Positions 49,910-58,086 of a stretch of DNA of 62,356 bases are shown here, one piece after another. Under the pieces are notes generated by a model that saw only the letters and a list, made by a program, of their open reading frames with translations, was not told the origin of the DNA and did not search any database. A program made the position numbers and the translations under genes. The stretch comes from Streptosporangiales bacterium (lineage in GTDB: Bacteria; Actinomycetota; Actinomycetes; Streptosporangiales; WHST01), in NCBI GenBank assembly GCA_009379955.1, contig WHST01000024.1, forward strand, positions 1-62,356. Direction: 5' to 3'. Each line of letters begins with the position of its first letter. The first letter of the stretch is position 1.

Positions 49910-50901
49910 GCCGGGAAGGCGGGCCGCTCCCCCGGGCGCGCGGCCCGCTGTCCGGGGCCGTGCTCGACGCGTTGCGCGGCGTCCCAGGTCACACCTCGTT
50001 CGCCGACATTCCCGTTCCCACGGATGCGTACGGCGACGACGTCCAACTGACCCTCTACCTCAGCTACGAGCTGAGCTACCGCGGCTTCGACGATGTCGAC
50101 CCCGAGTGGGAGTGGGACGCGGGCCTACTCGGCCTGCGCGGCGCGCTCGAACGACGCTTCCTGCGTGCCCTGCGCGAGGACGCCCCCCGCCACGACGACG
50201 TCGCCTCTGCCCTCGACGAACTGCTCGTCGAGCCGATCGACGCGGCCGGTGTCTCGCACTTCCTGCGCGACGACGGCGAGTGGTGGCACATGCGCGAGTA
50301 CGCCGCGCACCGGTCGATCTACCACCTGAAGGAGGCCGACCCGTACGCCTGGGTAATCCCGCGTATCGACGGGCAGGCCAAAGCGGCCCTCGTCGCCGTC
50401 GAGTACGACGAGTTCGGCGGCGGACGCGGCGAACGCGTCCACTCGCGGCTCTTTGCGGACCTGATGGACGGCATGGGCCTCGACCACACCTACGGCGGCT
50501 ACCTCGACACGGCACCCGCCCAGATGCTCGCGATCGTGAACGTCATCTCGCTGTTCGGACTCCACCGGTCGCTGCGCGGTGCCCTCGTCGGCCACTTCGC
50601 GACGGTCGAGATCACCTCAGGACCGGCCGCCCGCCGCCTGGTGCAGGCACTCGAACGACTCGCCGCCCACCCCGCGTGCCTCCACTACTACACCGAGCAC
50701 ATCGAGGCCGATGCCGTCCACGAGCAGGTGCTGCGTCACGACGTCATCGCCGACCTGGTCCGGCACGAACCGCACCTCGCGTCCGACGTCGTCTTCGGCA
50801 TCGGCGCCGCCACCCTCACCGAGGACCGCTTCGCCGACTACACGCTGACTGCATGGCGGGCCGGGCGCACCTCGATGCGCGAGACGCTACCCGCGCCCTA
50901 A
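49906..50901 (+). CDS. Iron-containing redox enzyme family protein (heme-oxygenase-like fold)
   Basis: This 331-aa, mostly helical protein has HMREYAAHRSIYHLKEADPY, VEYDEFGGGRGERVHSRLFA, YYTEHIEADAVHEQVL and ADLVRHEPHLASDVVFG. The spaced Glu and His residues are those of heme-oxygenase-like diiron oxidases/oxygenases. GTG 49906 overlaps the FAD-Rieske stop, and the CDGSH gene overlaps the 3' end from the other strand by 4 bp. It may form an oxidative system with the FAD-Rieske protein. Confidence 0.8.
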   Translation: MSREGGPLPRARGPLSGAVLDALRGVPGHTSFADIPVPTDAYGDDVQLTLYLSYELSYRGFDDVDPEWEWDAGLLGLRGALERRFLRALREDAPRHDDVASALDELLVEPIDAAGVSHFLRDDGEWWHMREYAAHRSIYHLKEADPYAWVIPRIDGQAKAALVAVEYDEFGGGRGERVHSRLFADLMDGMGLDHTYGGYLDTAPAQMLAIVNVISLFGLHRSLRGALVGHFATVEITSGPAARRLVQALERLAAHPACLHYYTEHIEADAVHEQVLRHDVIADLVRHEPHLASDVVFGIGAATLTEDRFADYTLTAWRAGRTSMRETLPAP

Positions 50902-51131
50902 CGGTGCTCCTCGGACGGCGCACCGTCTCGCACACGCTTGCGGTGGCTGGTGTCGCACAGAGGGAAGCGGTGGCTGCGACGGCACGTGCACAGGGCGACT
51001 TGGAACCTGTCGCACCGCATCACACCGCCATCGTCGAGCACCACCTCAACTGGTCCCTCGACCAGCACAGGGCCGCCCGGCACCACCCGTACTCTGCGGA
51101 CGTCCTCGTGTCGTCGCTCACTGTCCTGCAT
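50898..51131 (-). CDS. CDGSH iron-sulfur domain protein
   Basis: This 77-aa protein contains ALCTCRRSHRFPLCDTSH, the C-x-C-x2-S ... P-x-C-D-x-S-H pattern that binds a redox-active 2Fe-2S cluster through three Cys and one His. The upstream part (VVPGGPVLVEGPVEVVLDDG) is the usual strand-rich lead-in. The ATG at 51131 is preferred, though a clear ribosome binding site is lacking. It is convergent with the two redox genes. Confidence 0.85.
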   Translation of the reverse strand: MQDSERRHEDVRRVRVVPGGPVLVEGPVEVVLDDGGVMRCDRFQVALCTCRRSHRFPLCDTSHRKRVRDGAPSEEHR

Positions 51132-51209
51132 GCACAACACGTACCGCCGGCGGGGTGTCGTAAACACGGCACTACGGGATTCCCGGCTACCACTTGCCCG
51201 GGCCGAGAT

Positions 51210-51934
51210 TCAGCGCTCCTGGGTCCGGTCGCTCGGTAGTTGGTGGACCGACTCGACGATATGCGCAGCGATCTGCCGTACCTTCACGTTGTTGTTCTGT
51301 GAGGTGGTGGACAGAAACGCGAACGCTGCCTCGGGCGAGCACCGGTTCTGCGCCATGACGATCCCGATCGCATGATCGATCGTGGCTCGGCTCGTCAGTG
51401 CCTGATTGAGCTGACCGATCAGCTCGTCCTGGCCGGCGAAACGCGTGGCAGCAGTGACCATCACTGCGACCTCGTTCGCGAACACCCTGGTGGCCAGGAG
51501 TTCGCCGTCGGTATATCGGCGGGCCGGCGAGCGGTACATATTCAACACACCGGAGGTATGCGCTTCGTGCTGAAGAGGCAGGAACAGCATCGCGTGGACG
51601 TCGAACCGGTCGAGCGCCTGCTTGCCGAACCGCGGCCACCGCCGCTCACCGGCCAGGTCGGGCAACCGCACCACGACACCGTCTCGCAGGCAGGTCAACG
51701 ATGGGCCCTCGTCGAGATCGTACTGGAGCTGATCGATCTCGAAGGCCAACTGACCGCTACCGGCGATCGTCTTCGCCCGGCAGGTTCGTCGCTTGCAGCG
51801 ATCGTCACACTGCACGCCGTCGCCTCCGGCAGCGCGTCGGCAGCGAGCATCGCCACCCGCTCCAGCAACCGGTTCACGTCCATGGGCTGCTCGGTGAGCA
51901 GCAGTTCGGCCACCTTGGGCACCGCGGCCAGCAC
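51210..51934 (-). pseudogene. GAF-ANTAR regulator interrupted by a frameshift
   Basis: The N-terminal part (MLAAVPKVAELLLTEQPMDV, then ERVAMLAADALPEATACSVT) is in one frame. From about 51770 the continuation (TIAGSGQLAFEIDQLQYDLD, then MLFLPLQHEAHTSGVLNMY) is in another. The C-terminal ANTAR RNA-binding domain (LTSRATIDHAIGIVMAQNRC to FLSTTSQNNNVKVRQIAAHI) is intact. One base change at CCGGGCGAAG restores the frame. If the frameshift is real, a shorter product from an internal start could still carry most of the GAF and all of the ANTAR domain. Confidence 0.78.
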
Positions 51935-52039
51935 GTCAATGCGTCGTCACCGGTCCGCTCCGCGCCCATGGCACCGCCCACGTCTTCCACCAGGCCGGCG
52001 ACAAGGGCCGGATCACCCGTGCGGGACAGTACCAGCGGT

Positions 52040-52145
52040 CGACCGGGTCCGGCCGCTGGTCGCCGACGGAGGACGCCAGCATCGCCTCCTCGAGCTCCGG
52101 TGGTCGCGGCAGGCTGCCGGTATGGGTGGTGCGAACGCGATCGAC
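52040..52145 (-). pseudogene. Fragment of a MetE-like/UROD-fold protein, N-terminus
   Basis: RTTHTGSLPRPPELEEAMLA on the minus strand is the conserved opening of cobalamin-independent methionine-synthase-like (UROD/MetE) proteins, whose barrel starts with this metal/substrate loop. It decays after about 35 residues into unrelated sequence, and its upstream end runs into an opposite-strand fragment. Confidence 0.55.
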
Positions 52146-52259
52146 ACTTCGCTGCTCTTCCTCGACTTCAGCCGGAACCACAGCAGACGCTGGTGCAGCA
52201 TGAACGGCTGCGGGGCACGCGCCAAGATGCGCCGCTACCGCGCCGGGCGTTCGCGCTGA
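52138..52259 (+). pseudogene. Fragment of a CGNR zinc-finger (ABATE) regulator, C-terminus
   Basis: LLFLDFSRNHSRRWCSMNGC followed by GARAKMRRYRAGRSR and a stop at 52257-52259 is the CGNR zinc-finger end of actinobacterial stress regulators, with CGNR changed to CGAR. The N-terminal stress-binding domain is missing. It abuts the MetE-like fragment on the opposite strand, marking a rearrangement point near 52140. Confidence 0.65.
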
Positions 52260-52398
52260 TCGAGGTACCCGGTCTGCGCGACGGTGTGCCACCCGATGCC
52301 TGCGTCTGCGATTCGCTGCGGGCGGCATGGGGCGGCAGCCACGACCGTGTCATCGGCCGCTGCGAGCGTTTGATCGCGCGCGAGTGGGGAACGAGACA

Positions 52399-52944
52399 AG
52401 CATGGCGGATGCGACCGCGTACGTGTCGGCCGAGGCGTCGCTGACGGAGCTTGCGGGGGGGCGGCGCAACTGTGCCGCGGCCGCGAGCCGTATGAGAACG
52501 CCACGCAGGCGGTCCTCGGCGAGGGGGCGAGCGACACCGCCATTCTCCTGCTCGGTGAGCAGCCGGGCGACCGGGAGGATGAGCAGGGCAAGCCGTTCGT
52601 GGGGCCGGCGGGTGGGTTGCTGGAGAAGGCGCTCGGCGAGGCGGGCATCGAGCCGGCGCGGACGTACCGCACCAACGTCGTCAAGCATTTCAAGTACGGC
52701 GAGGTCCGCGGCAAGCGGCGGATCCACGAGACGCCGAACCGCACCGAGATCCGGGAGTGCCGTCCATGGCTGCTGGCCGAGATGGCGCTCCTGCGTCCCA
52801 CGGTGCTGGTGTGTCTCGGCGCGACCGCGGCGAAGGCGATCTTCGGTCCGTCGTTCCGCGTCACCAAGGACGTGGCATCCCGCTGGACTGCCCGGAACTG
52901 GCGCACGACGACGACCGGGCCGAGCGCGGGGTGGCGACGCCTGA
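52399..52944 (+). pseudogene. UdgX-type uracil-DNA glycosylase, frameshifted and truncated
   Basis: MADATAYVSAEASLTELAGG in one frame continues, after a run of seven G (52454-52461 region), as CRGREPYENATQAVLGEG, LLLGEQPGDREDEQGKPFVG and the UdgX hallmark KRRIHETPNRTEIRECRPWL in another. One extra G would restore the frame. The C-terminus after CLGATAAKAIFGPSFRVTK lacks the conserved HPS motif and runs into Ku sequence, so the gene is truncated as well as shifted. UdgX normally removes uracil and can cross-link to DNA. Confidence 0.75.
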
Positions 52945-53236
52945 CGTCGTCGTCAGGTCGATGACCACGGCATGGAAGCCGGAGCAATACGCCGACACCT
53001 ACCGCGAGAAGGTCGACAAGCTGATCAGGGCGAAGCGCAGGGGTAGGGAGGTCATCGAGGAGAACGAGCCGCCGGAGTCGACCAATGTCGTGAACCTCAT
53101 TGGACGCGCTGCAGGAGAGCGTCGCGCAGGCGAGGAAGACCAAGGACGGCAAGTCCTCCGGCTCCTCGACGTCGACGGGTCCGGGAAGGCCGCCAAGAAG
53201 GGCACCTCGCGCAAGCAACGGAAGAAGGCTTCGTGA
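52945..53236 (+). pseudogene. C-terminal fragment of a bacterial Ku protein, frameshifted
   Basis: SMTTAWKPEQYADTYREKVD, then KLIRAKRRGREVI matches the bacterial Ku C-terminal core. After a shift near 53098, MDALQESVAQARKTKDGKSS continues it. A second shift returns to a Lys-rich tail (GKAAKKGTSRKQRKKAS) with the stop at 53234-53236. The DNA-encircling N-terminal two-thirds are absent. It is joined directly to the UdgX remnant, so a deletion between the two genes is likely. Confidence 0.72.
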
Positions 53237-53418
53237 CGCCCGCGCTCTCCCCGACATGCTCCTGGTGCGTGCGGGGCTGGGACCACTGCCACGGCCCGCT
53301 CATCCGCCACGACGACGGCGAGCTCGAGTGCATGGTCGACGTCCGTTGCGCCCGCACCGAGGACGCACACGACATCGTCGTCTCCTGCACCGTCGTCGCC
53401 GGCTGCGGATGTGCCTAG
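53233..53418 (+). CDS. Small cysteine-rich protein (61 aa)
   Basis: The protein begins MTPALSPTCSWCVRGWDHCH and has seven cysteines, including CSWC and a C-terminal CGCA, suggesting a small metal-binding fold. Short proteins with this Trp-Cys pattern occur in actinobacteria without assigned function. GTG 53233 overlaps the end of the Ku remnant by 4 bp. It ends 4 bp before the Fpg start. Unlike its neighbours it shows no frameshift. Confidence 0.5.
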   Translation: MTPALSPTCSWCVRGWDHCHGPLIRHDDGELECMVDVRCARTEDAHDIVVSCTVVAGCGCA

Positions 53419-53422
53419 GCCG

Positions 53423-54208
53423 ATGCCGGAGCTCCCCGACGTCGAGGGCTTCCGCCGCGTCGCGGCACGGGCCGCGGGACGACGTTGTCGTGGTGACGGA
53501 CATCGGCGTGCTCCGAGACACGACGGGCGCCCGCCTGCGCCGAGCCCTGCCGGGGGGCGGTGCTCGGCACCCCGCAACGGCACGGCAAGTGGCTCGGCGT
53601 CCCGCTGCGCGACGCCGGCAGGCGCCACCGCAAGGACCAACCCACGGTCGCCTACCACTTCGGCATGACCGGCTCCCTCGCCTGGTGCACCGCCGACGAG
53701 GATCGTCACCGCCACGACCGCGTCATCCTGGTGACGGACAGGGGAGAGCTGCGCTACCGCGACATGCGCAAGCTGACCGGTATCAGGCTGCTCGCCGACG
53801 ACACCGCATGGGCCGACCTGGTGGAAGGCCTCGGTCCCGACGCCGCCGGAATGTCCCGCCGCGACCTCGCCGACCTGCTCTCCGGCCGTCGCGGCCGCAT
53901 CAAGTCCGCACTGATGGACCAGACGGTGGTCACCGGCCTGGGCAACCTCACGGTCGACGAGATCCACTGGCGCGCGTGCATCGACCCGCGGGCGCCGGTC
54001 GGCGAGCTCAGTGAGCACGCTGTGGCGCGGATCCACCGCCGGACGGGCGAGGTGCTCCACTCCGCCTCCAGGGTCGGCCACGTCTCCGGCCACCGCTCCT
54101 GGCTCACCGGCCGCCGCGACGACCCCGACGGCGGTCGCTGCCCGCGTTGCGGCACGCCACTGCAGCGCGGGCAGGTCGGTGGGCGTACCACCCTGCCAGT
54201 CCGTCTAG
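53423..54208 (+). pseudogene. Formamidopyrimidine-DNA glycosylase (Fpg/Nei) gene with about three frameshifts
   Basis: The start MPELPDVEGFRRVAARAAG has the catalytic Pro/Glu. Reading shifts to DVVVVTDIGVLRDTTGARL near 53478, then to VLGTPQRHGKWLGVPLRDAG near 53557 (in a run of six G). The remainder is colinear: KSALMDQTVVTGLGNLTVDE (helix-two-turn-helix) and zinc finger CPRCGTPLQRGQVGGRTT. A last shift near 54192 leads to CQSV and a stop at 54206-54208. The gene order and length are otherwise normal. Either recent inactivation or read errors are possible. Confidence 0.78.
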
Positions 54209-54224
54209 ACGGTGGTCGTCGGAT

Positions 54225-54276
54225 GTGTGAAGGGCACCGTCACCACACCATGACGTGGTGACGGTGCCCTTCACAC
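54225..54276. terminator. Long hairpin between convergent Fpg and SRPBCC genes
   Basis: The arms at 54225-54246 and 54255-54276 pair perfectly over 22 bp around an 8-base loop. It lies between convergent genes, as expected for a bidirectional terminator. The arm core GTGAAGGGCACCGTCACC (54227-54244) differs at two positions from that of the hairpin at 4733-4790. Confidence 0.75.
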
Positions 54277-54303
54277 CGTGCGCGTTGCCGGCCGCTGCCC
54301 GCG

Positions 54304-54756
54304 TCAGTCGCGGGGGACCTCGCCGCGCCAGCCGCCGGCGCCGCCCTTGTCCTCGACCAGGCTCTTGAAGCGCTTGAGGTCGGCCTTGACCTGCAGGTCG
54401 TCGGCCTTGACCGCCGCGCCGGCCTTCTCCACAAGGCCCTCGGGAGACCAGCTCATCTGGACCATGACCCGCGACGAGCTGTCGCTCAGCCTGTGGAACG
54501 TGACGACTCCCGCGTGGCCGGCGCCCTCGGTGGACGTCCAGGCGATCCGCTCGTCCGGGTGCTGCTCGGTGATCTCCGCGTCGAACTCGCGCGTCCGGCC
54601 CGCGACCGAGATCACCCAGTGCAGGTGCGTGTCGTCGGTCTGGGTGATCGAGTCGACGCCCTCCATGAACTCGGGGAAGGACTCGAACTGGGTCCACTGG
54701 TTGTACGCGGCGCTCACCGGTACGTCGACCTCGATTGACTCCTCGACTGTTGGCAT
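54304..54756 (-). CDS. SRPBCC-family protein, copy 2
   Basis: This 150-aa paralogue of the 47361-47804 protein starts MPTVEESIEVDVPVSAAYNQ and keeps WTQFESFPEFMEGVDSI, DDTHLHWVISVAGRTREF and EITEQHPDERIAW. Identity to copy 1 looks well above half. ATG 54756 is the conserved start; an in-frame ATG 36 bp earlier has no support from copy 1. The two copies lie in opposite orientation about 6.5 kb apart, flanking most of the decayed genes. Confidence 0.85.
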   Translation of the reverse strand: MPTVEESIEVDVPVSAAYNQWTQFESFPEFMEGVDSITQTDDTHLHWVISVAGRTREFDAEITEQHPDERIAWTSTEGAGHAGVVTFHRLSDSSSRVMVQMSWSPEGLVEKAGAAVKADDLQVKADLKRFKSLVEDKGGAGGWRGEVPRD

Positions 54757-54913
54757 CGTCGACAGCTCCTTCCGTCTCGGTGTGTGGTTCACCGCCTACC
54801 CGCTCGTGCCGGAACGACACCAACTCCGGGTACGCCATCTCCTCACCGCCGGCGGATCGGCTGATCTGTCGGTCGGTGGTTACCCGACCCTCCGCACGGG
54901 TAGGCGCCCTGCC

Positions 54914-55192
54914 ATGAATGCACTCACGAGACTCCGTCGACGCGTGGCCGAACTGTTCGAAGGGAAGGCGGCGGCGCGTCGCGGCACGGAGGCCGATGTG
55001 GAGCACGACGACCACCAGGCGCTGCGTCGCCGGACCGGCGGTGTGAGCGGCACGGCCGACGAGTCGACGACGGGGACCGGGAAGAACGAGACCTTCGTCG
55101 GGCGCGTCGCGGGCGAGGATCCCGCTGACCAGGAGACCGGCGCCGAACGCCGCGCACGGCTCCGCGACCACACGAAGGACGAGGACAGGTAG
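54914..55192 (+). CDS. Hydrophilic hypothetical protein (92 aa)
   Basis: MNALTRLRRRVAELFEGKAA is followed by a highly charged tail rich in Asp, Glu, Arg, Gly and Thr, probably disordered. No family is recognised. It lies divergent from the SRPBCC gene across 157 bp and 12 bp upstream of the Vms1/baeRF-like gene. It could be a small DNA- or membrane-surface-associated protein. Confidence 0.55.
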   Translation: MNALTRLRRRVAELFEGKAAARRGTEADVEHDDHQALRRRTGGVSGTADESTTGTGKNETFVGRVAGEDPADQETGAERRARLRDHTKDEDR

Positions 55193-55204
55193 GCGTGAAC
55201 GACG

Positions 55205-56295
55205 GTGGACCTGACTTTCCTCCAACCCGTGTACGCGGACGGCGGGCCGTATGCGAGCGTCGTCCTCGAGACCGGCCGCGGGGCCCAGGACGCCGGCCAC
55301 GCGATCGCATTTGCGCTGGCGAGGACTGCGGGACGAGCTCGTCGCGGAAGGCGCGGACCAGGCCACTCTCGCCGCACTGGACGACGTCGTCGGCGCCCGT
55401 CCGGCATCGGTGGTGAGCAGGGCCAGGTCGTCGTCGCCAACTCGCGACGCGTCCTGCTGGCCGAGCGCCTCGTCACGCATCGCGGACAGGGCGCCAGCTG
55501 GGGATGGCTGCCCGACGTGATACCTCTGCTGCGCGGCATGGCGCCCCGGGTTCCGCACCTCGTGATTCGTATGGACAGGGCAGGCGCCGACATCGATGTA
55601 CACGGTCCTACCGACGACACGGTGGTCCAGGTCGACGGCGACGAGCACCCGCTCCACAAGACGCGCGGAGGCGGTCTCGCGCACCGCAGGATCCACCAGC
55701 GCGTGGACGACACCGCCCAGCACAACGCGAAGGTGGTGGCCGAGCGCGTCGACGCACTCGCCAGGCGCAGCCACACGCGGCTGATCGTCGTCACCGGTGG
55801 ACCGCAGGCCGTGTCGAGCCTGCGCGACGAGCTGCCGAAGGCCAGCACCGAGCTCGCGGTGGAGCTGGAGTCCGGCGGCCGCCACGGCAATGGCGGCGAG
55901 ACCGACCGGCAGGTGACCGACGTGCTCGAGGCGCACGTCCGCGAGTCCGAGGCGGAGCTCCTCGAATCGTTCCGTGCGGAGCTCGGCCGGCACAGCAACG
56001 CGGTCGCCGGCCTCGACGCCACAGTCGACCGGTTGCGGCAGGCGCGCGTCGACACGGTCCTCGTCGAGGACCCCGCAACGGAGACGCCACTGTGTGGACA
56101 GGACCTGACCCGTTGACACTGGGACGCGACAACGCCGACCTCGACACCGTCGACCAGGCCGACCGGCGCGAGGCCCCGGCCCTGTCGGCCGTCGTCCGCG
56201 CGGCCACCGCGACGGACGCGAACCTCGTCCTGACCGAACCGGGTGCCACCGGCCACCGCGACGGCATCGGCGCGCTTCTCCGATACTCCTACTGA
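55205..56295 (+). pseudogene. Vms1/baeRF-type (eRF1-like, Rv2629-related) gene with frameshifts
   Basis: LTFLQPVYADGGPYASVVLE starts the fold. Between about 55310 and 55405 the true frame reads WRGLRDELVAEGADQATLAA before switching back to VVVANSRRVLLAERL. The middle part (LPDVIPLLRGMAPRVPHLVI, HNAKVVAERVDALARRSHTR) is intact, and a third shift near 56104 leads to LGRDNADLDTVDQADRREAP and the stop at 56293-56295. Proteins of this group resemble peptidyl-tRNA hydrolases/release factors and ribosome-associated stress factors. Full length would be about 360 aa. Confidence 0.72.
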
Positions 56296-56362
56296 CCGGC
56301 CACCGCGGTCCGTCGGTTCCCTGCGCAACGAGGAACCGTTCCACCACTGACGTCGGGCGCGG

Positions 56363-57046
56363 TCAACCCCCGATACCGGTCATGGCGTGCGACGTGCCGA
56401 CGGGCTTCGACTCCGGTGAGCCGCGCTGCCGCAGGTAGATGCTGAACGCCGCCATCGAGGCGACCGCGAGGAACTCCGACTGCCAGTTCTGCAGCGTCCT
56501 GTTCCAGAACTCCGTCGAGGCGACGTAGGCGACCCACGTGACCGGGTCCTGGTACGACGCCAGCTGGTCGGCGTTGTAGGCGGCGCGTCCGGCGACGGAC
56601 TGGCCCACCCAGGACAGCAGGAAGACCACGCCCATCACGATGCCGAGCGAACGTGAGAACACGGCACGACGCCACCCGCCCGCCGCCGCCCATCGCGGAG
56701 ACTCGGCGGTGGCGTACGCGCCGACGCGCTGCTCCTCGTCGGTCTCGCGGCCTTCCTTGCCCGGTGGCTTCGACTCCGGCGAGCCGCGCTGGACCAGCCA
56801 CACGGTGACGAAGACGTAGAGGTAGAACTGCAGGAACTCCGACTGCCAGTTCTCCGCGATGTCCACCGCGAACGACGACGAGGTGAGGTACTGCAGCAGC
56901 GAGACCGTCGCACCGGCCGAGGCGAGCTGCTCGTCGTTGTGCATCGACCACCCGGAGATCGCCTGGCCGACCAGGGCGAGCACGAGCGCGACGAGGAAGA
57001 ACAGGGTCAGGGCATTGTCCCGCAGGAACCCACGCATGAGCGTCAC
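56363..57046 (-). CDS. DUF6766-type four-helix membrane protein with internal duplication
   Basis: This 227-aa protein has four transmembrane helices arranged as two similar halves. Each ends with NWQSEFL, a helix, and QRGSPESKP (near residues 68-96 and 190-217). The halves are separated by a polar linker. The family is uncharacterised. The start may be GTG 57046, which overlaps the 27-aa gene stop, or ATG 57037. It is the last gene of a three-gene unit with a lipoprotein. Confidence 0.75.
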   Translation of the reverse strand: MTLMRGFLRDNALTLFFLVALVLALVGQAISGWSMHNDEQLASAGATVSLLQYLTSSSFAVDIAENWQSEFLQFYLYVFVTVWLVQRGSPESKPPGKEGRETDEEQRVGAYATAESPRWAAAGGWRRAVFSRSLGIVMGVVFLLSWVGQSVAGRAAYNADQLASYQDPVTWVAYVASTEFWNRTLQNWQSEFLAVASMAAFSIYLRQRGSPESKPVGTSHAMTGIGG

Positions 57047-57126
57047 CTTCCCAGCAGCCCGATGACGAAGACGTACGCGAGTCCGGCGACGATGACCGCC
57101 AGGACCGTGACGAAGACGGTGCGCAT
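57043..57126 (-). CDS. 27-aa single-helix membrane peptide
   Basis: The peptide reads MRTVFVTVLAVIVAGLAYVF plus VIGLLGR: one transmembrane helix with a basic start and end. Its ATG lies 1 bp after the lipoprotein stop and its TGA overlaps the GTG of the DUF6766 gene (GTGA). This is the pattern of real, coupled translation. No homologue is known to me. It may be a small subunit of the DUF6766 membrane protein. Confidence 0.65.
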   Translation of the reverse strand: MRTVFVTVLAVIVAGLAYVFVIGLLGR

Positions 57127-57127
57127 G

Positions 57128-57523
57128 TCAGGCCTCGACCTCGCACTCGTACGGTCCCTCGGCCCTCGGTCGGCAGCCGGCCGCGGTCACCCGCCACGCC
57201 GCGCCGTACCTGGCGAGGAACAGGGTGTCCCCCGAGGTCTTCACCTGCGCGCGGTCGCCCCACACCGCGACCGCGGAGATCGTGGCGTCGCCGTCGAGCG
57301 AGCGCTGGGCGAGCTCGTCCGCGCAGGTACCGCCGCCCGCGGTGAGGTCGTCGACCACCTTCTGCGCGAACACCTCACACGCGCGTGCGCCGTCCTGCAT
57401 CCGCACCGCTCCGAGGAACGCCTGAGCGGACTCGCGTACCGCCGCGGCATCGACGGACTGACCACACCCCGCGCACAGGACGGCCACGGCGACCACCACG
57501 ACACCCCGCCGGACAGCAGCCAT
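57128..57523 (-). CDS. Secreted lipoprotein of unknown function (131 aa)
   Basis: MAAVRRGVVVVAVAVLCAGC gives a lipoprotein signal with the lipobox Cys at residue 20. The mature part is about 110 residues with four further cysteines, which could form disulfides outside the membrane (ACEVF, GTCADEL, AGCRP, YECEVE). ATG 57523 has AAGGAG five bases upstream and is preferred to GTG 57529. The fold resembles small NTF2-like or DUF4878-type lipoproteins, but this is uncertain. Confidence 0.75.
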   Translation of the reverse strand: MAAVRRGVVVVAVAVLCAGCGQSVDAAAVRESAQAFLGAVRMQDGARACEVFAQKVVDDLTAGGGTCADELAQRSLDGDATISAVAVWGDRAQVKTSGDTLFLARYGAAWRVTAAGCRPRAEGPYECEVEA

Positions 57524-57577
57524 TTCCACTCCTTCCCCCGGCGGCAGGAACGTCGCGGTGTCGCCCGCCGTGACGTC

Positions 57578-57999
57578 TCAACCAGAGGGCGGGATGTTCC
57601 AGGCGTCGATCACCGGCCGGTCGTGCTCGGCGCCGAGGAACGACATCGTGCCGGTGCCGAGACGGAAGAATCGGCCGGCGTCCGGTGGCAGGCCGAGCCA
57701 GCACGCGGTGAGCACCCGCAGCACGTGACCGTGCGCGACGATCGCCACGTCCTCCTCGTTCAGAAAGGGACGTACTCGTTCCAGCACGGCGTCGACCCGA
57801 GCACCGACCTGCTCGACGGACTCGCCCGGGTGGTCGTCGTCGCCCGGCGGTACGCCGTCGCGCCACAGGTACCAGTCGGGAGAGTCCACTGTGGCTCGTC
57901 GCCGAAGACGAACCGGCTCAGCAGCAGACGGTCGTCGCGGATGACGACGGCGTACGCGGCGACGCGGGTCCTGCGCGTCTCCTCGGACCTGATGCTCAT
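57578..57999 (-). pseudogene. Chimeric remnant: NUDIX N-terminus joined to histidine-phosphatase C-terminus
   Basis: From ATG 57999 the frame reads a NUDIX start (SIRSEETRRTRVAAYAVVIR, FGDEPQWTLPTG) but loses the GX5EX7REUXEE box. At about 57880-57890 a different frame takes over with the second half of a phosphoglycerate-mutase-like phosphatase (DWYLWRDGVPPGDDDHPGES, VAIVAHGHVLRVLTACWLGL), ending at 57578. CTCCCGACTGG is read as TLPTG in one frame and SPDW in the other, so a deletion at short homology is the likely origin. Neither enzyme can be complete. Confidence 0.75.
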
Positions 58000-58086
58000 G
58001 TCCGTCCATTTTGCCGCACCCGTCGCGGCGCGGACGAATCCACCCGCCGGTGGCATACGCGACGGGCAGGGTGAAGACTCTGTGTC

